DNA from: Deltaproteobacteria bacterium
GTDB lineage: Bacteria > Desulfobacterota > Dissulfuribacteria > Dissulfuribacterales > UBA3076
NCBI GenBank assembly: GCA_013138705.1
Contig: WTCF01000039.1
Location: 1-17,588 of the forward strand
Direction: 5' to 3'
DNA: 17,588 nt
The first letter of the stretch is position 1; the number at the start of each line of letters is the position of its first letter. The position numbers and the translations under genes were made by a program. This document shows positions 7,628 through 15,202 of this stretch, one piece after another. The notes under the pieces are model-generated. The model saw nothing but the letters and a program-made list of their open reading frames with translations. It did not search any database and was not told the origin of the DNA.

Positions 7628-8816
7628 CCAGGGCTATGGCGCCTTCTCTCAAATCGGAAAAGACCTTGCAGATGTAGTCTATTTGTTCCTGGGTATGCGC
7701 TGCGCTCACGCTACAGCGAACCAGGGACGCGCTGTCCGGTGTGGCCGGGGGTAATGCCAGATTCACATACACCCCGCGATCCAAAAGATTGCCCCAAAGG
7801 ACGAGGGCCTGTTTTACACTCGGCAAGCGGACTGCAACAATAGGACTGATCTCCGGGCCCAGGCTGAAGCCCATATCGTCAAGACCTTGATACAAATGGC
7901 GGGCGTTACGCCAGAGCCGTCGGCGTAATTCAGGGTGTGTCTCCAGTATCTTGAGTGCAGTCCGGGTAGAGGCGATGACCGGTGGAGCAGGCGACGCGGT
8001 AAAGATATACGGGCGGCTGGCATAGCGAATCAGATCCAATTCAGGGTGGTTGCTGACACAAAAGCCGCCGGTTGCGCCCAGACTTTTGCTAAAGGTACCT
8101 ATGATAAAGTCCATGCTGTTTCCCACACCGGCTTCCTCGAGAAGCCCGCGCCCGTGTTCACCAAGAACACCCAGTGAATGGGCCTCATCCACCAGTAGAT
8201 AGGCACCGTATTTCTGCTTTAAAGTTACTATATCTGCCAGAGGGGCCCGGTCGCCTAACATACTATAGATGCCCTCCACCAGAATCATGGTATTTGCGGT
8301 CTTTTTGCCAAGCCGTCGTAGGCGTTTCTCTAAATCAATCACATTGTTATGTCGGAATCGAATGATTTCCGCACTGCCCATGCGGCATCCGTCATAGATA
8401 CTCGCATGACAGTGTGCATCTACCAAAATCGTATCACCGCGACCCGCCAGGACCGACAACATCCCCAGATTGGCAAGGTAGCCGGTGGAAAATACGATGG
8501 CAGAACGGTAACCGAAAAAGTCTGCAAATTCACGTTCCAACGCAGCATGACCAGCATATGTCCCGTTTGCCATCCGTGATCCAGTCGTCCCGGTCCCTTG
8601 AGCTTGAACGGCCTTTTTTGCCGCTTCGATACATTGCGGATCAAAAGTAAGCCCCAAATAGTTGTTGGTACCGGCTAAGATGGTGTGACGTCCGTTCACG
8701 ATCGCCTCGGTTGCCGAAATGAGCCGCTCGATGACGACGTTAAAAGGATTGACGCCACTATCTACCAGGACCCGCTGATCCGCAGCGAGACGATGGAACT
8801 TGTCGAAAATGCCCAT
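7575..8816 (-). CDS. spt: Serine palmitoyltransferase (PLP-dependent alpha-oxoamine synthase)
   Basis: This 413-residue fold-type I PLP enzyme of the alpha-oxoamine synthase family condenses L-serine with an acyl thioester to 3-ketosphinganine, the first step of sphingolipid synthesis. Motifs include NNYLGL and GTGTTGSRMANGT near the N-terminus, DAHCHASIYDG around the PLP-stacking histidine, LVDEAHSLGVLG with the PLP-nitrogen aspartate (D210), and TFSKSLGATGG with the aldimine lysine K244. The same family includes 8-amino-7-oxononanoate synthase (BioF) and 5-aminolevulinate synthase, which local motifs do not rule out. The call as Spt rests on the adjacent ACP, acyl-ACP synthetase, reductase and ceramide synthase-like genes, and on the absence of bio genes. 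ATG at 8814-8816 overlaps the ACP stop as TGATG; an in-frame GTG directly before it (8819) is equally possible. Confidence 0.88.
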   Translation of the reverse strand: MGIFDKFHRLAADQRVLVDSGVNPFNVVIERLISATEAIVNGRHTILAGTNNYLGLTFDPQCIEAAKKAVQAQGTGTTGSRMANGTYAGHAALEREFADFFGYRSAIVFSTGYLANLGMLSVLAGRGDTILVDAHCHASIYDGCRMGSAEIIRFRHNNVIDLEKRLRRLGKKTANTMILVEGIYSMLGDRAPLADIVTLKQKYGAYLLVDEAHSLGVLGEHGRGLLEEAGVGNSMDFIIGTFSKSLGATGGFCVSNHPELDLIRYASRPYIFTASPAPPVIASTRTALKILETHPELRRRLWRNARHLYQGLDDMGFSLGPEISPIVAVRLPSVKQALVLWGNLLDRGVYVNLALPPATPDSASLVRCSVSAAHTQEQIDYICKVFSDLREGAIALDAQSTAVDSPLDVTPAS

Positions 8817-9064
8817 CACGATTCCAGCATCAATTGTTGGACCTGTGAAGCAAGGTCCTTAACCGTACGGACATCTGGCAATATATTTAATGGAATGGAG
8901 ATATCGAAGCAGTCCTCTATAGCGGGTAGAAGTTCCATTACCGCCATAGAATCAAGACCGAGATCGGCTACCAAATCCGTCGCTTCATTGATTTCCTGCT
9001 TGTCCCGGGCGAGCTGCTGCAGAACCGGATAGATTTGTGCAAGGATGTCTTCATACTGTGACAT
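8816..9064 (-). CDS. Acyl carrier protein dedicated to sphingolipid synthesis
   Basis: This 82-residue acidic four-helix carrier protein has the phosphopantetheine site DLGLDSMAVMELL, with Ser39 as the attachment serine. The length is typical for a stand-alone ACP. It would carry the fatty acyl group from the acyl-AMP ligase two genes upstream to serine palmitoyltransferase, or the second chain to the ceramide synthase. The same acp-spt adjacency occurs in the Caulobacter ceramide locus. ATG at 9062-9064 has AAGGAG nine bases upstream. The stop codon overlaps the start of spt, so the two are likely translated in a coupled, near-equimolar way. Confidence 0.92.
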   Translation of the reverse strand: MSQYEDILAQIYPVLQQLARDKQEINEATDLVADLGLDSMAVMELLPAIEDCFDISIPLNILPDVRTVKDLASQVQQLMLES

Positions 9065-9079
9065 AGGTTCGCGCTCCTT

Positions 9080-10021
9080 TCAAGATTCGTCGTGCCATCC
9101 CAAGGTACGCAGCAGGCCTTCTTCCAGGGGAAATTGCGGTTTCCATCCGGTTGCCTTGCTAAAGGGCGTATTATCGCACACCCAGTCGGGATGCATAAGT
9201 TCCCGTAATTTTCCAGGGGTCAGCATCGGCGCATATCCTACCATCCTGGCCGTCATCAGATTCAGCTTGGTCAGGGTAGCAAGTACCGTCACAGGCACCC
9301 GCACGCGAAGGACAGGTCTGGCGCGTAGCAGTGCGATCGTTTTGATCACATCACTCCAAGTATATCCGCCGCTACGATCGTCGTGCAGTTCGAATACATC
9401 TTGTCCACAACTGTCGCTTTCCAACCATCTTATCACCGCCTCTGCCAAGTCTTCTATGTATAACAATGAAAACCGGCGGGCATGACCGGCACCCGGCACC
9501 AAAGCGATACCCCGTCCTATCCAGCGCAACAGCGGCAGCAGTTCTTTGTCCCCGGGTCCATACACAGCAGGCGGCCGGAACACAGTCCAGTCCATTTCCT
9601 TTGCAGTAGCGGCCAATGCGGCTTCACCTTGTCGCTTGCTGGCCGCGTACGGAGAGATGTCCGGTTCACGGGCCGCCAGCGAAGAAATCATCAAAAAGCG
9701 CGGTGGCGGATAGTTCTCTGCAGCAGCCTGGGCCAGCCTCGCTACACCTGCGCTATTAACCCGATTAAAATAGTCCCGGGATGCGCCACGAACTGCGCCT
9801 GCACAGTGCACGACGGCTTCTGCACCGCAAACCAAACGGCGTAGGCTGTCCATGTCCTCTAGATCCCCTATCACCCACTGCGTGACCATGCCGGTAAGCC
9901 GGGCCTTAACCGAGGAAGGACGCACTAAGGCCCTGACTTGCCAGCCTTCGGCCTCAAGCCGCTGTGCCAGTACACCGCCTATGAACCCGGTTGCTCCCGT
10001 CAAGGCAATCACACGAGACAT
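9080..10021 (-). CDS. cerR: Extended SDR / NAD-dependent epimerase-like ceramide (3-ketosphinganine) reductase
   Basis: This 313-residue extended short-chain dehydrogenase has the N-terminal cofactor loop GATGFIG (residues 9-15), an R30 that would favour NADPH, a catalytic serine in MISSLA (113/114) and the YxxxK pair Y125/K129 (SPYAASKRQGE). By position between ACP and acyl-ACP synthetase it corresponds to the reductase of the bacterial ceramide pathway, which reduces the 3-keto group of the long-chain base or of oxidised ceramide. The order of reduction and N-acylation is debated, and work in Caulobacter placed the reductase in the periplasm. No signal peptide is visible here, since the Rossmann loop begins almost at once. 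ATG at 10019-10021 has a full GGAGG five bases upstream. A sugar-nucleotide epimerase is the alternative, less likely in this context. Confidence 0.8.
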   Translation of the reverse strand: MSRVIALTGATGFIGGVLAQRLEAEGWQVRALVRPSSVKARLTGMVTQWVIGDLEDMDSLRRLVCGAEAVVHCAGAVRGASRDYFNRVNSAGVARLAQAAAENYPPPRFLMISSLAAREPDISPYAASKRQGEAALAATAKEMDWTVFRPPAVYGPGDKELLPLLRWIGRGIALVPGAGHARRFSLLYIEDLAEAVIRWLESDSCGQDVFELHDDRSGGYTWSDVIKTIALLRARPVLRVRVPVTVLATLTKLNLMTARMVGYAPMLTPGKLRELMHPDWVCDNTPFSKATGWKPQFPLEEGLLRTLGWHDES

Positions 10022-10063
10022 AAGGACCTCCCTGTGGACGCCGGATCGGGCACGATACCGCCT

Positions 10064-11935
10064 CTATCTATCAGTAAACACTGGGTCAGAAATGCTTTTG
10101 GGATGAACGGAAAAAAGTAAATCAGCAGGCGGATTATCCTTGTAATATCTATCTAAGGCGGAATACTCTGCTGGGCGTTTTGTCGTAGGCCGTTTCTGTG
10201 CACCTTGGTGGCCTTGCCCAATTCGTTGGATAAAATCCTGCCGCGCTTTGGATCGAGACGGCTTCCCGGAAGAAGTGCGAGGTAATGTATGGGGAGGGAC
10301 CAGTTCCACGAAGCAGTCAATGCCCGATCCCCGGCGGATCAAACCCTGCAGTTGTTTGGTCATGGATTTTCTCTTCGCTGGGTCGGATTCACGGCACTGA
10401 ACGACCATGACAACGATTTCTTTTCCTCCTGCACCTGTGACGGAAAAGGCCATTGCATCTCCAGGCCTCACCCCGGGCTTCTGCTCGACCAGATACTCCA
10501 GGTCCTGAGGCCAGATATTGTGGCCGTTGATAATGATCAAGTCCTTTTCACGTCCGGTAATCACGATATCTCCCTGGATTCGATAACCGATATCACCGGT
10601 ATTGAACCAGCCATCCGGGGACAGGACCTCACGGGTCGCATCAATATCTCCAAGATAGCCGGACATCACACTCGGCCCTCTAACAAAAATGGTCCCGCAG
10701 CGCTTGTCCGGCAATTCCCTTCCTTGCCGATCCCGTACTACGACTTCATACCCTGGCAGCGGTTTGCCGCACTTAACGAAGATGCTCGTACGCAAAGGGC
10801 GCTCTTTCTCTGAACCGTCCTCCACAGCCAATACCTCCTGGTGTGCAACAAAATGGTCGGTGTCTATAATGTCCACATCCAGACCCTGGCCGAGAGATGC
10901 AAAACTCACACCGAGAGAGCATTCTGCCATGCCATAGCAAGCTAGAAAGGCCTTTTTGTCGAATCCACAGGGAGTAAAGATTTTCGCGAACTGTTTTAGG
11001 AAGTCGGGACGGATTATTTCCGCTCCGATTCCTGCCACGCGCCAGGCACTGAGGTCAAGCCGGTCCATATCGCTTTTCCGGACTCGGCGTGCGCAGAGTT
11101 CATAACCAAACGGTGGACCGAAAGAGATCGTGGCCCTGCTCTGGGTCATCAGGGCCAACCACTGCATAGGCCGCATTGCAAATGCCTGAGTGCCCAGGTA
11201 ATCGACAGAGCGCTGACATGCCAGCGGGGCCAGTACGAATCCAACAAAGCCCATATCATGGTAATATGGAAGCCAGGATACGCAACGATCATCGGGCTGC
11301 ATCCGGAGCCCGGTCCTAATAATGCCTCTCAGATTGTTTAGGACCGCTTTTTGGGAGATGACTACCCCGCGCGGAAAATGCGTGCTTCCAGATGTGTATT
11401 GAATATAAGCCGTCTCTGTGGGCCCTATTGGAAGCGGCCGGATGGTGCTTTGGGGAAGATCAGCGAATGCCTTAGGGGCGCCGAAAAATCTGAGATCTAA
11501 TCCTGCAGCGGCCTCGGCAAGAAATTCGACAAACCCTTCATGGGCCATGGCAACCGCTGCCTGGCTATTTACGAGCAGTCCCCGCAAATGCTCCACATAA
11601 TTATTGCGGTTGCCCATGGAAGCCATTGCTGGAAGGGGGACCGGCACCAAGCCGGCGTATTGGCAGGCAAAAAAGAAGCGCTGGAAATCAGGGTGAGTGT
11701 CTGCCACCAGTGCCATCCGGGTACCACGTTCCAGCCCCAGGCTGTGGAGACGGAGGGCCAGTACCTGTGCCTCTTCCCGCAATTGTGCATAAGGAAGCAC
11801 GGCAGAAAGTTTCCCTTTGCTGGTATAAAAATTATACCCGGTTTTACCCCGGGCCGCATAATCAAGTGCCTCCGCCAGCGTGGAAAAATCTGCGCCTCGC
11901 AGCGGCAAGTTGTTTTCGGTCGGTGTCGCCTGCAT
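10064..11935 (-). CDS. Fatty acyl-AMP ligase / acyl-ACP synthetase feeding ceramide synthesis
   Basis: This 623-residue ANL-superfamily enzyme has the adenylate-binding loop YTSGSTHFPRGV (residues 180-191, with Arg where acyl-CoA synthetases have Lys), SWLPYYHDMGFVG (220-232), CYGMAECSLG, DGWFNTGDIGY, GREKDLIIINGHNIWP and the C-terminal catalytic lysine in SSGKPSRSKAR. The loop sequence and HDMG motif fit fatty acyl-AMP ligases, which pass acyl-AMP to an ACP rather than to CoA. It is therefore expected to load the ACP two genes downstream, matching the acyl-ACP synthetase of the Caulobacter ceramide locus. A 45-residue polar tail follows the AMP-binding domain. ATG at 11933-11935 has GAGG very close upstream. 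It is the first gene of the long leftward operon, divergent from the ceramide synthase-like gene. Confidence 0.88.
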   Translation of the reverse strand: MQATPTENNLPLRGADFSTLAEALDYAARGKTGYNFYTSKGKLSAVLPYAQLREEAQVLALRLHSLGLERGTRMALVADTHPDFQRFFFACQYAGLVPVPLPAMASMGNRNNYVEHLRGLLVNSQAAVAMAHEGFVEFLAEAAAGLDLRFFGAPKAFADLPQSTIRPLPIGPTETAYIQYTSGSTHFPRGVVISQKAVLNNLRGIIRTGLRMQPDDRCVSWLPYYHDMGFVGFVLAPLACQRSVDYLGTQAFAMRPMQWLALMTQSRATISFGPPFGYELCARRVRKSDMDRLDLSAWRVAGIGAEIIRPDFLKQFAKIFTPCGFDKKAFLACYGMAECSLGVSFASLGQGLDVDIIDTDHFVAHQEVLAVEDGSEKERPLRTSIFVKCGKPLPGYEVVVRDRQGRELPDKRCGTIFVRGPSVMSGYLGDIDATREVLSPDGWFNTGDIGYRIQGDIVITGREKDLIIINGHNIWPQDLEYLVEQKPGVRPGDAMAFSVTGAGGKEIVVMVVQCRESDPAKRKSMTKQLQGLIRRGSGIDCFVELVPPHTLPRTSSGKPSRSKARQDFIQRIGQGHQGAQKRPTTKRPAEYSALDRYYKDNPPADLLFSVHPKSISDPVFTDR

Positions 11936-12015
11936 AACCTCTATCGGATAATTATCGGTTTTTTAGACAAATATATTAGATATATGTATCAGCTTTATCA
12001 TTGACGAGCAAGCAT

Positions 12016-12045
12016 CCATCAAGCAAAAAGTGGCTTTTTAGATGG
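12016..12045. repeat. Imperfect inverted repeat between the divergent operons
   Basis: CCATC (12016-12020) pairs with GATGG (12041-12045), and inside it AAAAAG (12025-12030) pairs with CTTTTT (12034-12039) around a TGG loop, with unpaired AAGC and A between the stems. It could be an operator for a dimeric regulator or an RNA hairpin in a leader. There is no GC-rich stem plus U-tract, so a terminator is unlikely. The pairing is seen; the function is unknown. Confidence 0.3.
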
Positions 12046-12135
12046 CCCTATTGATATTTCATTTATTTCCGAATGTCAAATCAATTCATTCGGTTCTTAG
12101 GATTCATAGGGTGAACTTGCACTAAGGTTAACCCC

Positions 12136-12163
12136 TGAACCTTGAACCATGAACGGTGAACGG
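12136..12163 (+). repeat. Four direct TGAACNN heptad repeats
   Basis: Four uninterrupted 7-bp units, TGAACCT, TGAACCA, TGAACGG and TGAACGG, occupy this stretch, and a related GTGAACTTG lies about 25 bp upstream. The array starts some 57 bp before the ceramide synthase-like start codon. Its seven-base period is out of step with DNA helical turns. Units of this kind resemble short intergenic tandem repeats seen in environmental Gram-negative genomes; a regulatory role is not established. Confidence 0.75.
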
Positions 12164-12219
12164 TTACTCTATTTGTAATCTCCCAATAGATACGAATATA
12201 TCCGGTGTTTTTATTCGCT

Positions 12220-13392
12220 ATGAAATCTTTTATCCCACGTCTGCCTGGCAGACAGAGACAAAATAATGGGTTGTTACGGGTCGTGCCTGTGACAGGTCGC
12301 CGTGCCTTGTACAGGTTCATCCGCGTTCCGTGGTCAATCTATGCAGACGACCCGGTATGGGTACCACCCCTTTTGATGGAACGGCACCGACATCTGTCCC
12401 GCCGAAATCCTTATTTCGCGCATGCACGTTGTCGTTTCTGGATCGCCTACCGGGGCAAGCAGCCCGTCGGCCGCATCAGTGCCCAGGTGGACGAGCTCCA
12501 TCTGGAACGTTATCAGGATGCTACCGGTTTTTTCGGGATGCTGGATGCGCAAAACGATGCCGCAATTTTCCGGTCCCTTCTGAACGCCGCTGAGATCTGG
12601 CTGCGCGAGATGGGCATGCGCCGGGTCCTTGGGCCGTTTAACCTTTCCATCAACCATGAGTGTGGCCTTCTGGTGGAAGGTTTTGATACACCTCCCATGG
12701 TCATGATGGGTCATGCCCGTCCTTACTACGCGGAGCGGTTAGAGAAACAGGACTATTTCAAGGAAAAAGACCTGTTGGCATATCGTCTCGGCACTGACTT
12801 TATGATACCTGCTGTTATACAGGCCATGGGCAAGATGGCAGGGCGGGTGCGCATTCGGCCATTGCGCAGATCCAGCCTGGAGAAAGATCTGCAGATCATA
12901 CGCGATATCTTTGAAGATGCCTGGTCACAAAATTGGTGTTTCATCCCTTTTACCGAGTCGGAGTTCAGAGATTTAGGCCGTAATTTGGCGTCTCTGGTGG
13001 ATGAAAACTTCGTGCAAATTGCCGAAGTGGACGGTGTCCCGACAGCTATGATAGTTGTATTTCCAAATTTGAATGAGATCATCCGAGATCTTAACGGACG
13101 GCTTTTGCCTATTGGCTGGTTCAAGCTGCTATGGCGTCTTAAGATAACCTATCCCAAGACAGGGCGGGCCGTTCTTATGGGCGTGCGTAAACGCTATCAG
13201 CATAGCCTGTTGGGTGCTGTGCTCGCATTTATGGTAATCGAGGCGGTACGTATTGCCGGGGTAAAACGCGGTATACAAGAGGTGGAACTGTCCTGGATCC
13301 TTGAAGACAACACGAGAATGCGAGACATGCTGGAGTCGCTGGGGGCCGAAGTATACAAACGTTACCGTATTTATCAAAAAAAACTGAAATGA
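12220..13392 (+). CDS. GNAT-fold N-acyltransferase resembling bacterial ceramide synthase (bCerS)
   Basis: This 390-residue soluble protein has two acyltransferase-like halves. The first includes VPWSIYADDPVWVPPL (about 36-51), FWIAYRGKQPVGRISAQVD (73-91) and a conserved core GPFNLSINHECGLLVEGFD (138-156). The second starts near residue 215 and includes FVQIAEVDGVPTAMIVVFPN and a C-terminal ELSWILEDNTRMRDMLESLGAEVYKRYRIY, typical of a GNAT cofactor and strand ending. By resemblance to the N-acyltransferase of the Caulobacter ceramide locus, it would attach the second fatty acyl chain to the amino group of the sphingoid base. The identification rests on remembered family features plus context. 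ATG at 12220 is taken, with an in-frame GTG at 12205 as alternative; neither has a clear Shine-Dalgarno site. Its stop overlaps the next gene by 4 bp (ATGA). Confidence 0.75.
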   Translation: MKSFIPRLPGRQRQNNGLLRVVPVTGRRALYRFIRVPWSIYADDPVWVPPLLMERHRHLSRRNPYFAHARCRFWIAYRGKQPVGRISAQVDELHLERYQDATGFFGMLDAQNDAAIFRSLLNAAEIWLREMGMRRVLGPFNLSINHECGLLVEGFDTPPMVMMGHARPYYAERLEKQDYFKEKDLLAYRLGTDFMIPAVIQAMGKMAGRVRIRPLRRSSLEKDLQIIRDIFEDAWSQNWCFIPFTESEFRDLGRNLASLVDENFVQIAEVDGVPTAMIVVFPNLNEIIRDLNGRLLPIGWFKLLWRLKITYPKTGRAVLMGVRKRYQHSLLGAVLAFMVIEAVRIAGVKRGIQEVELSWILEDNTRMRDMLESLGAEVYKRYRIYQKKLK

Positions 13393-14201
13393 GGAACTCG
13401 AGCAATATCAATACAGAGACATCACGTTTTACAGCCGTAGTCCTTGCGGCGGATCGCTCGCCCGATGACCCTGTTGCCAAGGCAACAGGGGTCTGTTGCA
13501 AGGCATTGACTTTGGTGGACGATAGGCCCATGGTCCTTCGCGTGCTCGATGCCTTGAACGCTGCCAAGGAAATAGACGCCTGTATAATGTGCGGCCCGCA
13601 ACGGTATGCAGTGAATCAGGATGCAGAGCTTTGTGACCGCATTGCATCGGGTCATGTGAAATGGATAGAAAATCGGGCGACCCCCAGTTCAAGTACTTTG
13701 CACGTATTGCAATCGCTTCCGAAAGATAGACCCGTTCTAGTAACGACCGCTGATCACGCCCTTTTGAACGCCCGGATGGTGGATTATTTTTGTTCCCGTG
13801 CCCGCTCTACAGAATGCGACATTGTCATCGGTCTGGCCCGGTACGAACTGTTGGCGGCGGCCTATCCGGGAACAAGAAGGACCGTGACGAGACTTCGCGA
13901 CGGTGCTTACTGTAGTTGCAATCTGTTTGCTTTTCTCACGCCTCGCGCCCGCACTGCTGCCGACTTCTGGCGCAAGGTGGAAAGCAGGCGCAAGAAGCCA
14001 TGGCGTATGATCAGTGCCGTCGGCTGGATGACAGTATTGCGGTATTTGTTGGGACGGCTGTCTCTTGATGAGGGGCTGACCCGGATATCGCGCCAAATGG
14101 GGCTCATCGCAGGTGCCGTTATAATGCCTTTTCCTGAAGCGGCCATAGATGTGGATAGCATTGATGATTTGAGGCTTGTTCAAGACATTGTGAGAGGCTA
14201 A
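13389..14201 (+). CDS. NTP-transferase-like protein (MobA/CofC-type fold) coupled to the ceramide synthase gene
   Basis: This 270-residue nucleotidyltransferase-fold protein begins with AVVLAADRSPDDPVAK where the family normally has LAAGxGxRxG...K, so the glycine-rich NTP loop is altered. A lysine follows in CCKALTLVDDRPM, and TTADHALL (about residues 117-124) supplies the metal-binding aspartate. The C-terminal IDVDSIDDLRLVQDI is the usual closing element (D-x-D-x-x-D-L). It would use CTP or another NTP to activate a phospho-alcohol or sugar phosphate, possibly the lipid head group; the substrate is unknown. ATG overlaps the upstream stop as ATGA, so it is translationally coupled to the ceramide synthase-like gene. 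Its stop overlaps that of the convergent gene by 4 bp. Confidence 0.75.
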   Translation: MRNSSNINTETSRFTAVVLAADRSPDDPVAKATGVCCKALTLVDDRPMVLRVLDALNAAKEIDACIMCGPQRYAVNQDAELCDRIASGHVKWIENRATPSSSTLHVLQSLPKDRPVLVTTADHALLNARMVDYFCSRARSTECDIVIGLARYELLAAAYPGTRRTVTRLRDGAYCSCNLFAFLTPRARTAADFWRKVESRRKKPWRMISAVGWMTVLRYLLGRLSLDEGLTRISRQMGLIAGAVIMPFPEAAIDVDSIDDLRLVQDIVRG

Positions 14202-14953
14202 CCTGTACCGGCCGCCAGATCTTGTTTTGGTATCCAGCTTTGTACAAGCCTTTCCGCCTCTTTTAAATCGGCGGGATAATCTATCTCGACCCATTGAAGT
14301 CCCTCAATGGAGCAAGTCCATACGGGCATTGACCGCGCCATCTCATCGATCCCGGACAGGTACCACTGTTTGAGGCCTTGCGGTCTGCGCAAGGCCTGCT
14401 CTATAACCGCACGAAATAATGCCGGCCCCTTCCCACGGAAGAAGATCATGCCGACGGACTCTGCATCAACCTGATCAAGAGGAATATCCTTGTCGATCCT
14501 GATGAGCCTGTCCCCGTCCAGCATGACTTTCATATCGTCGGCGTCATACGTAAGCTTGCGATCTGTGATTACCGTCACTGGCCGGTCCTGTGAAGCAAGA
14601 AGACGTTGTAACACTTCTGTCTCGAACAAGGTATCACCATTCAAAAGAATAAAGTCCCCATTCATCTCGGTACGCGCTACCCAGCAGGAAACCAGATTGT
14701 CAGCGACTGCATAAAACGGATTATAGATGATCCGCACCCTGTGCGATTCATACCGGTCGGCCAAGAGTTTCTCGACCTGATCGGCGCCGTAGCCGACAAC
14801 AACAGTCACTTGTTCGATGCCACATTTGAGCAGTTCATCTACTTGCCATTCGAGCAAAGATCTTCCATGAATGCACAGCATGCATTTTGGAAAATTGTTG
14901 GTAAGCGGTAACAGCCTTCGGCCTTGGCCCGCACTCAAAATCACTACTCTCAT
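14198..14953 (-). CDS. Sugar-phosphate / phosphocholine-type cytidylyltransferase (LicC-like nucleotidyltransferase)
   Basis: This 251-residue NTP-transferase has the canonical signature VVILSAGQGRRLLPLTNNFPK (residues 3-23, reported here as SAGQGRRLxPLTxxxPK), then NGDTLFE with the metal-binding aspartate, and a C-terminal WVEIDYPADLKEAERL. The NPFYAVADNLVSCW segment is reminiscent of LicC-type phosphocholine cytidylyltransferases, where residues around this point bind the amine. The product would be an NDP-sugar or CDP-alcohol used for head-group or glycan synthesis. An in-frame upstream ATG would add 43 basic residues; the ATG at 14951-14953 was preferred because the family starts right at the NTP loop. 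No clear Shine-Dalgarno site is present. It runs opposite to its neighbours and shares a 4-bp stop overlap (CTAA) with the convergent gene. Confidence 0.82.
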   Translation of the reverse strand: MRVVILSAGQGRRLLPLTNNFPKCMLCIHGRSLLEWQVDELLKCGIEQVTVVVGYGADQVEKLLADRYESHRVRIIYNPFYAVADNLVSCWVARTEMNGDFILLNGDTLFETEVLQRLLASQDRPVTVITDRKLTYDADDMKVMLDGDRLIRIDKDIPLDQVDAESVGMIFFRGKGPALFRAVIEQALRRPQGLKQWYLSGIDEMARSMPVWTCSIEGLQWVEIDYPADLKEAERLVQSWIPKQDLAAGTG

Positions 14954-15202
14954 AATTTCAGAAACCCATAAATTTGCCCTATTTTTCCCAGATGATTTTG
15001 TGGATCTTTTGGGCTGCACCTTCTCTATTACAAATATCTTCTTTATCTTAAACTCGCAACACTTGCGGCCCCAGGATGGCACATATTATGTAATTCTTGC
15101 TCTATCAGATGTTCAGTAGCATATCTTGAGACCTTGTTTTAAAGTTTGTGGCAACATATCACATTTTCTTCTATTATAAAGTATAATTTATAGGATACTC
15201 TC
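14954..15202. promoter_or_regulatory. Divergent intergenic region upstream of the LptF-like gene
   Basis: These 249 bp separate the leftward nucleotidyltransferase from the rightward LptF-like gene. Just before the latter lie a TATTAT (15172-15177) and a perfect TATAAT (15182-15187), with a TTGTGG (15146-15151) 20 bp upstream of the former; the first pairing is the better candidate because the TATAAT is too close to the start codon for a normal leader. No gene is supported here. Confidence 0.3.

Larger units (their letters stand above)
11936..12219. promoter_or_regulatory. Divergent intergenic region, probable shared promoter region
   Basis: These 284 bp separate the leftward acyl-ACP synthetase operon from the rightward ceramide synthase-like gene, so promoters for both must lie here or within the neighbours. 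The part nearest the leftward gene (11960-12000) is AT-rich, with TCTAAT/TATATT-like -10 candidates on the minus strand, but no convincing -35 partner can be assigned. The middle contains an imperfect hairpin, and the rightward half a heptad repeat; both are listed separately. No RNA gene or small coding sequence is supported. Confidence 0.4.

Noticed and set aside
7575..8816. BioF (8-amino-7-oxononanoate synthase) as the identity of the PLP enzyme
   Set aside because: There are no other biotin genes nearby, while ACP, acyl-ACP synthetase, reductase and ceramide synthase-like genes all point to serine palmitoyltransferase.
12001..12060. Rho-independent terminator in the divergent region
   Set aside because: The hairpin stem is AT-rich and bulged, has no U-tract at the right place on either strand, and both neighbouring genes start rather than end here.
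12136..12163. CRISPR-like array
   Set aside because: The units are 7 bp, directly adjoining and without spacers, and no cas genes are present.
14954..15082. 43-codon basic N-terminal extension of the LicC-like nucleotidyltransferase
   Set aside because: The conserved NTP loop starts immediately at the internal ATG (14953), as usual for the family; the extension looks like translated intergenic DNA.
15077..15100. Sigma-54-like TGGCAC ... TTGC pair upstream of the LptF-like gene
   Set aside because: The two elements are separated by 14 bases instead of the required five or so, so they cannot form a -24/-12 promoter.
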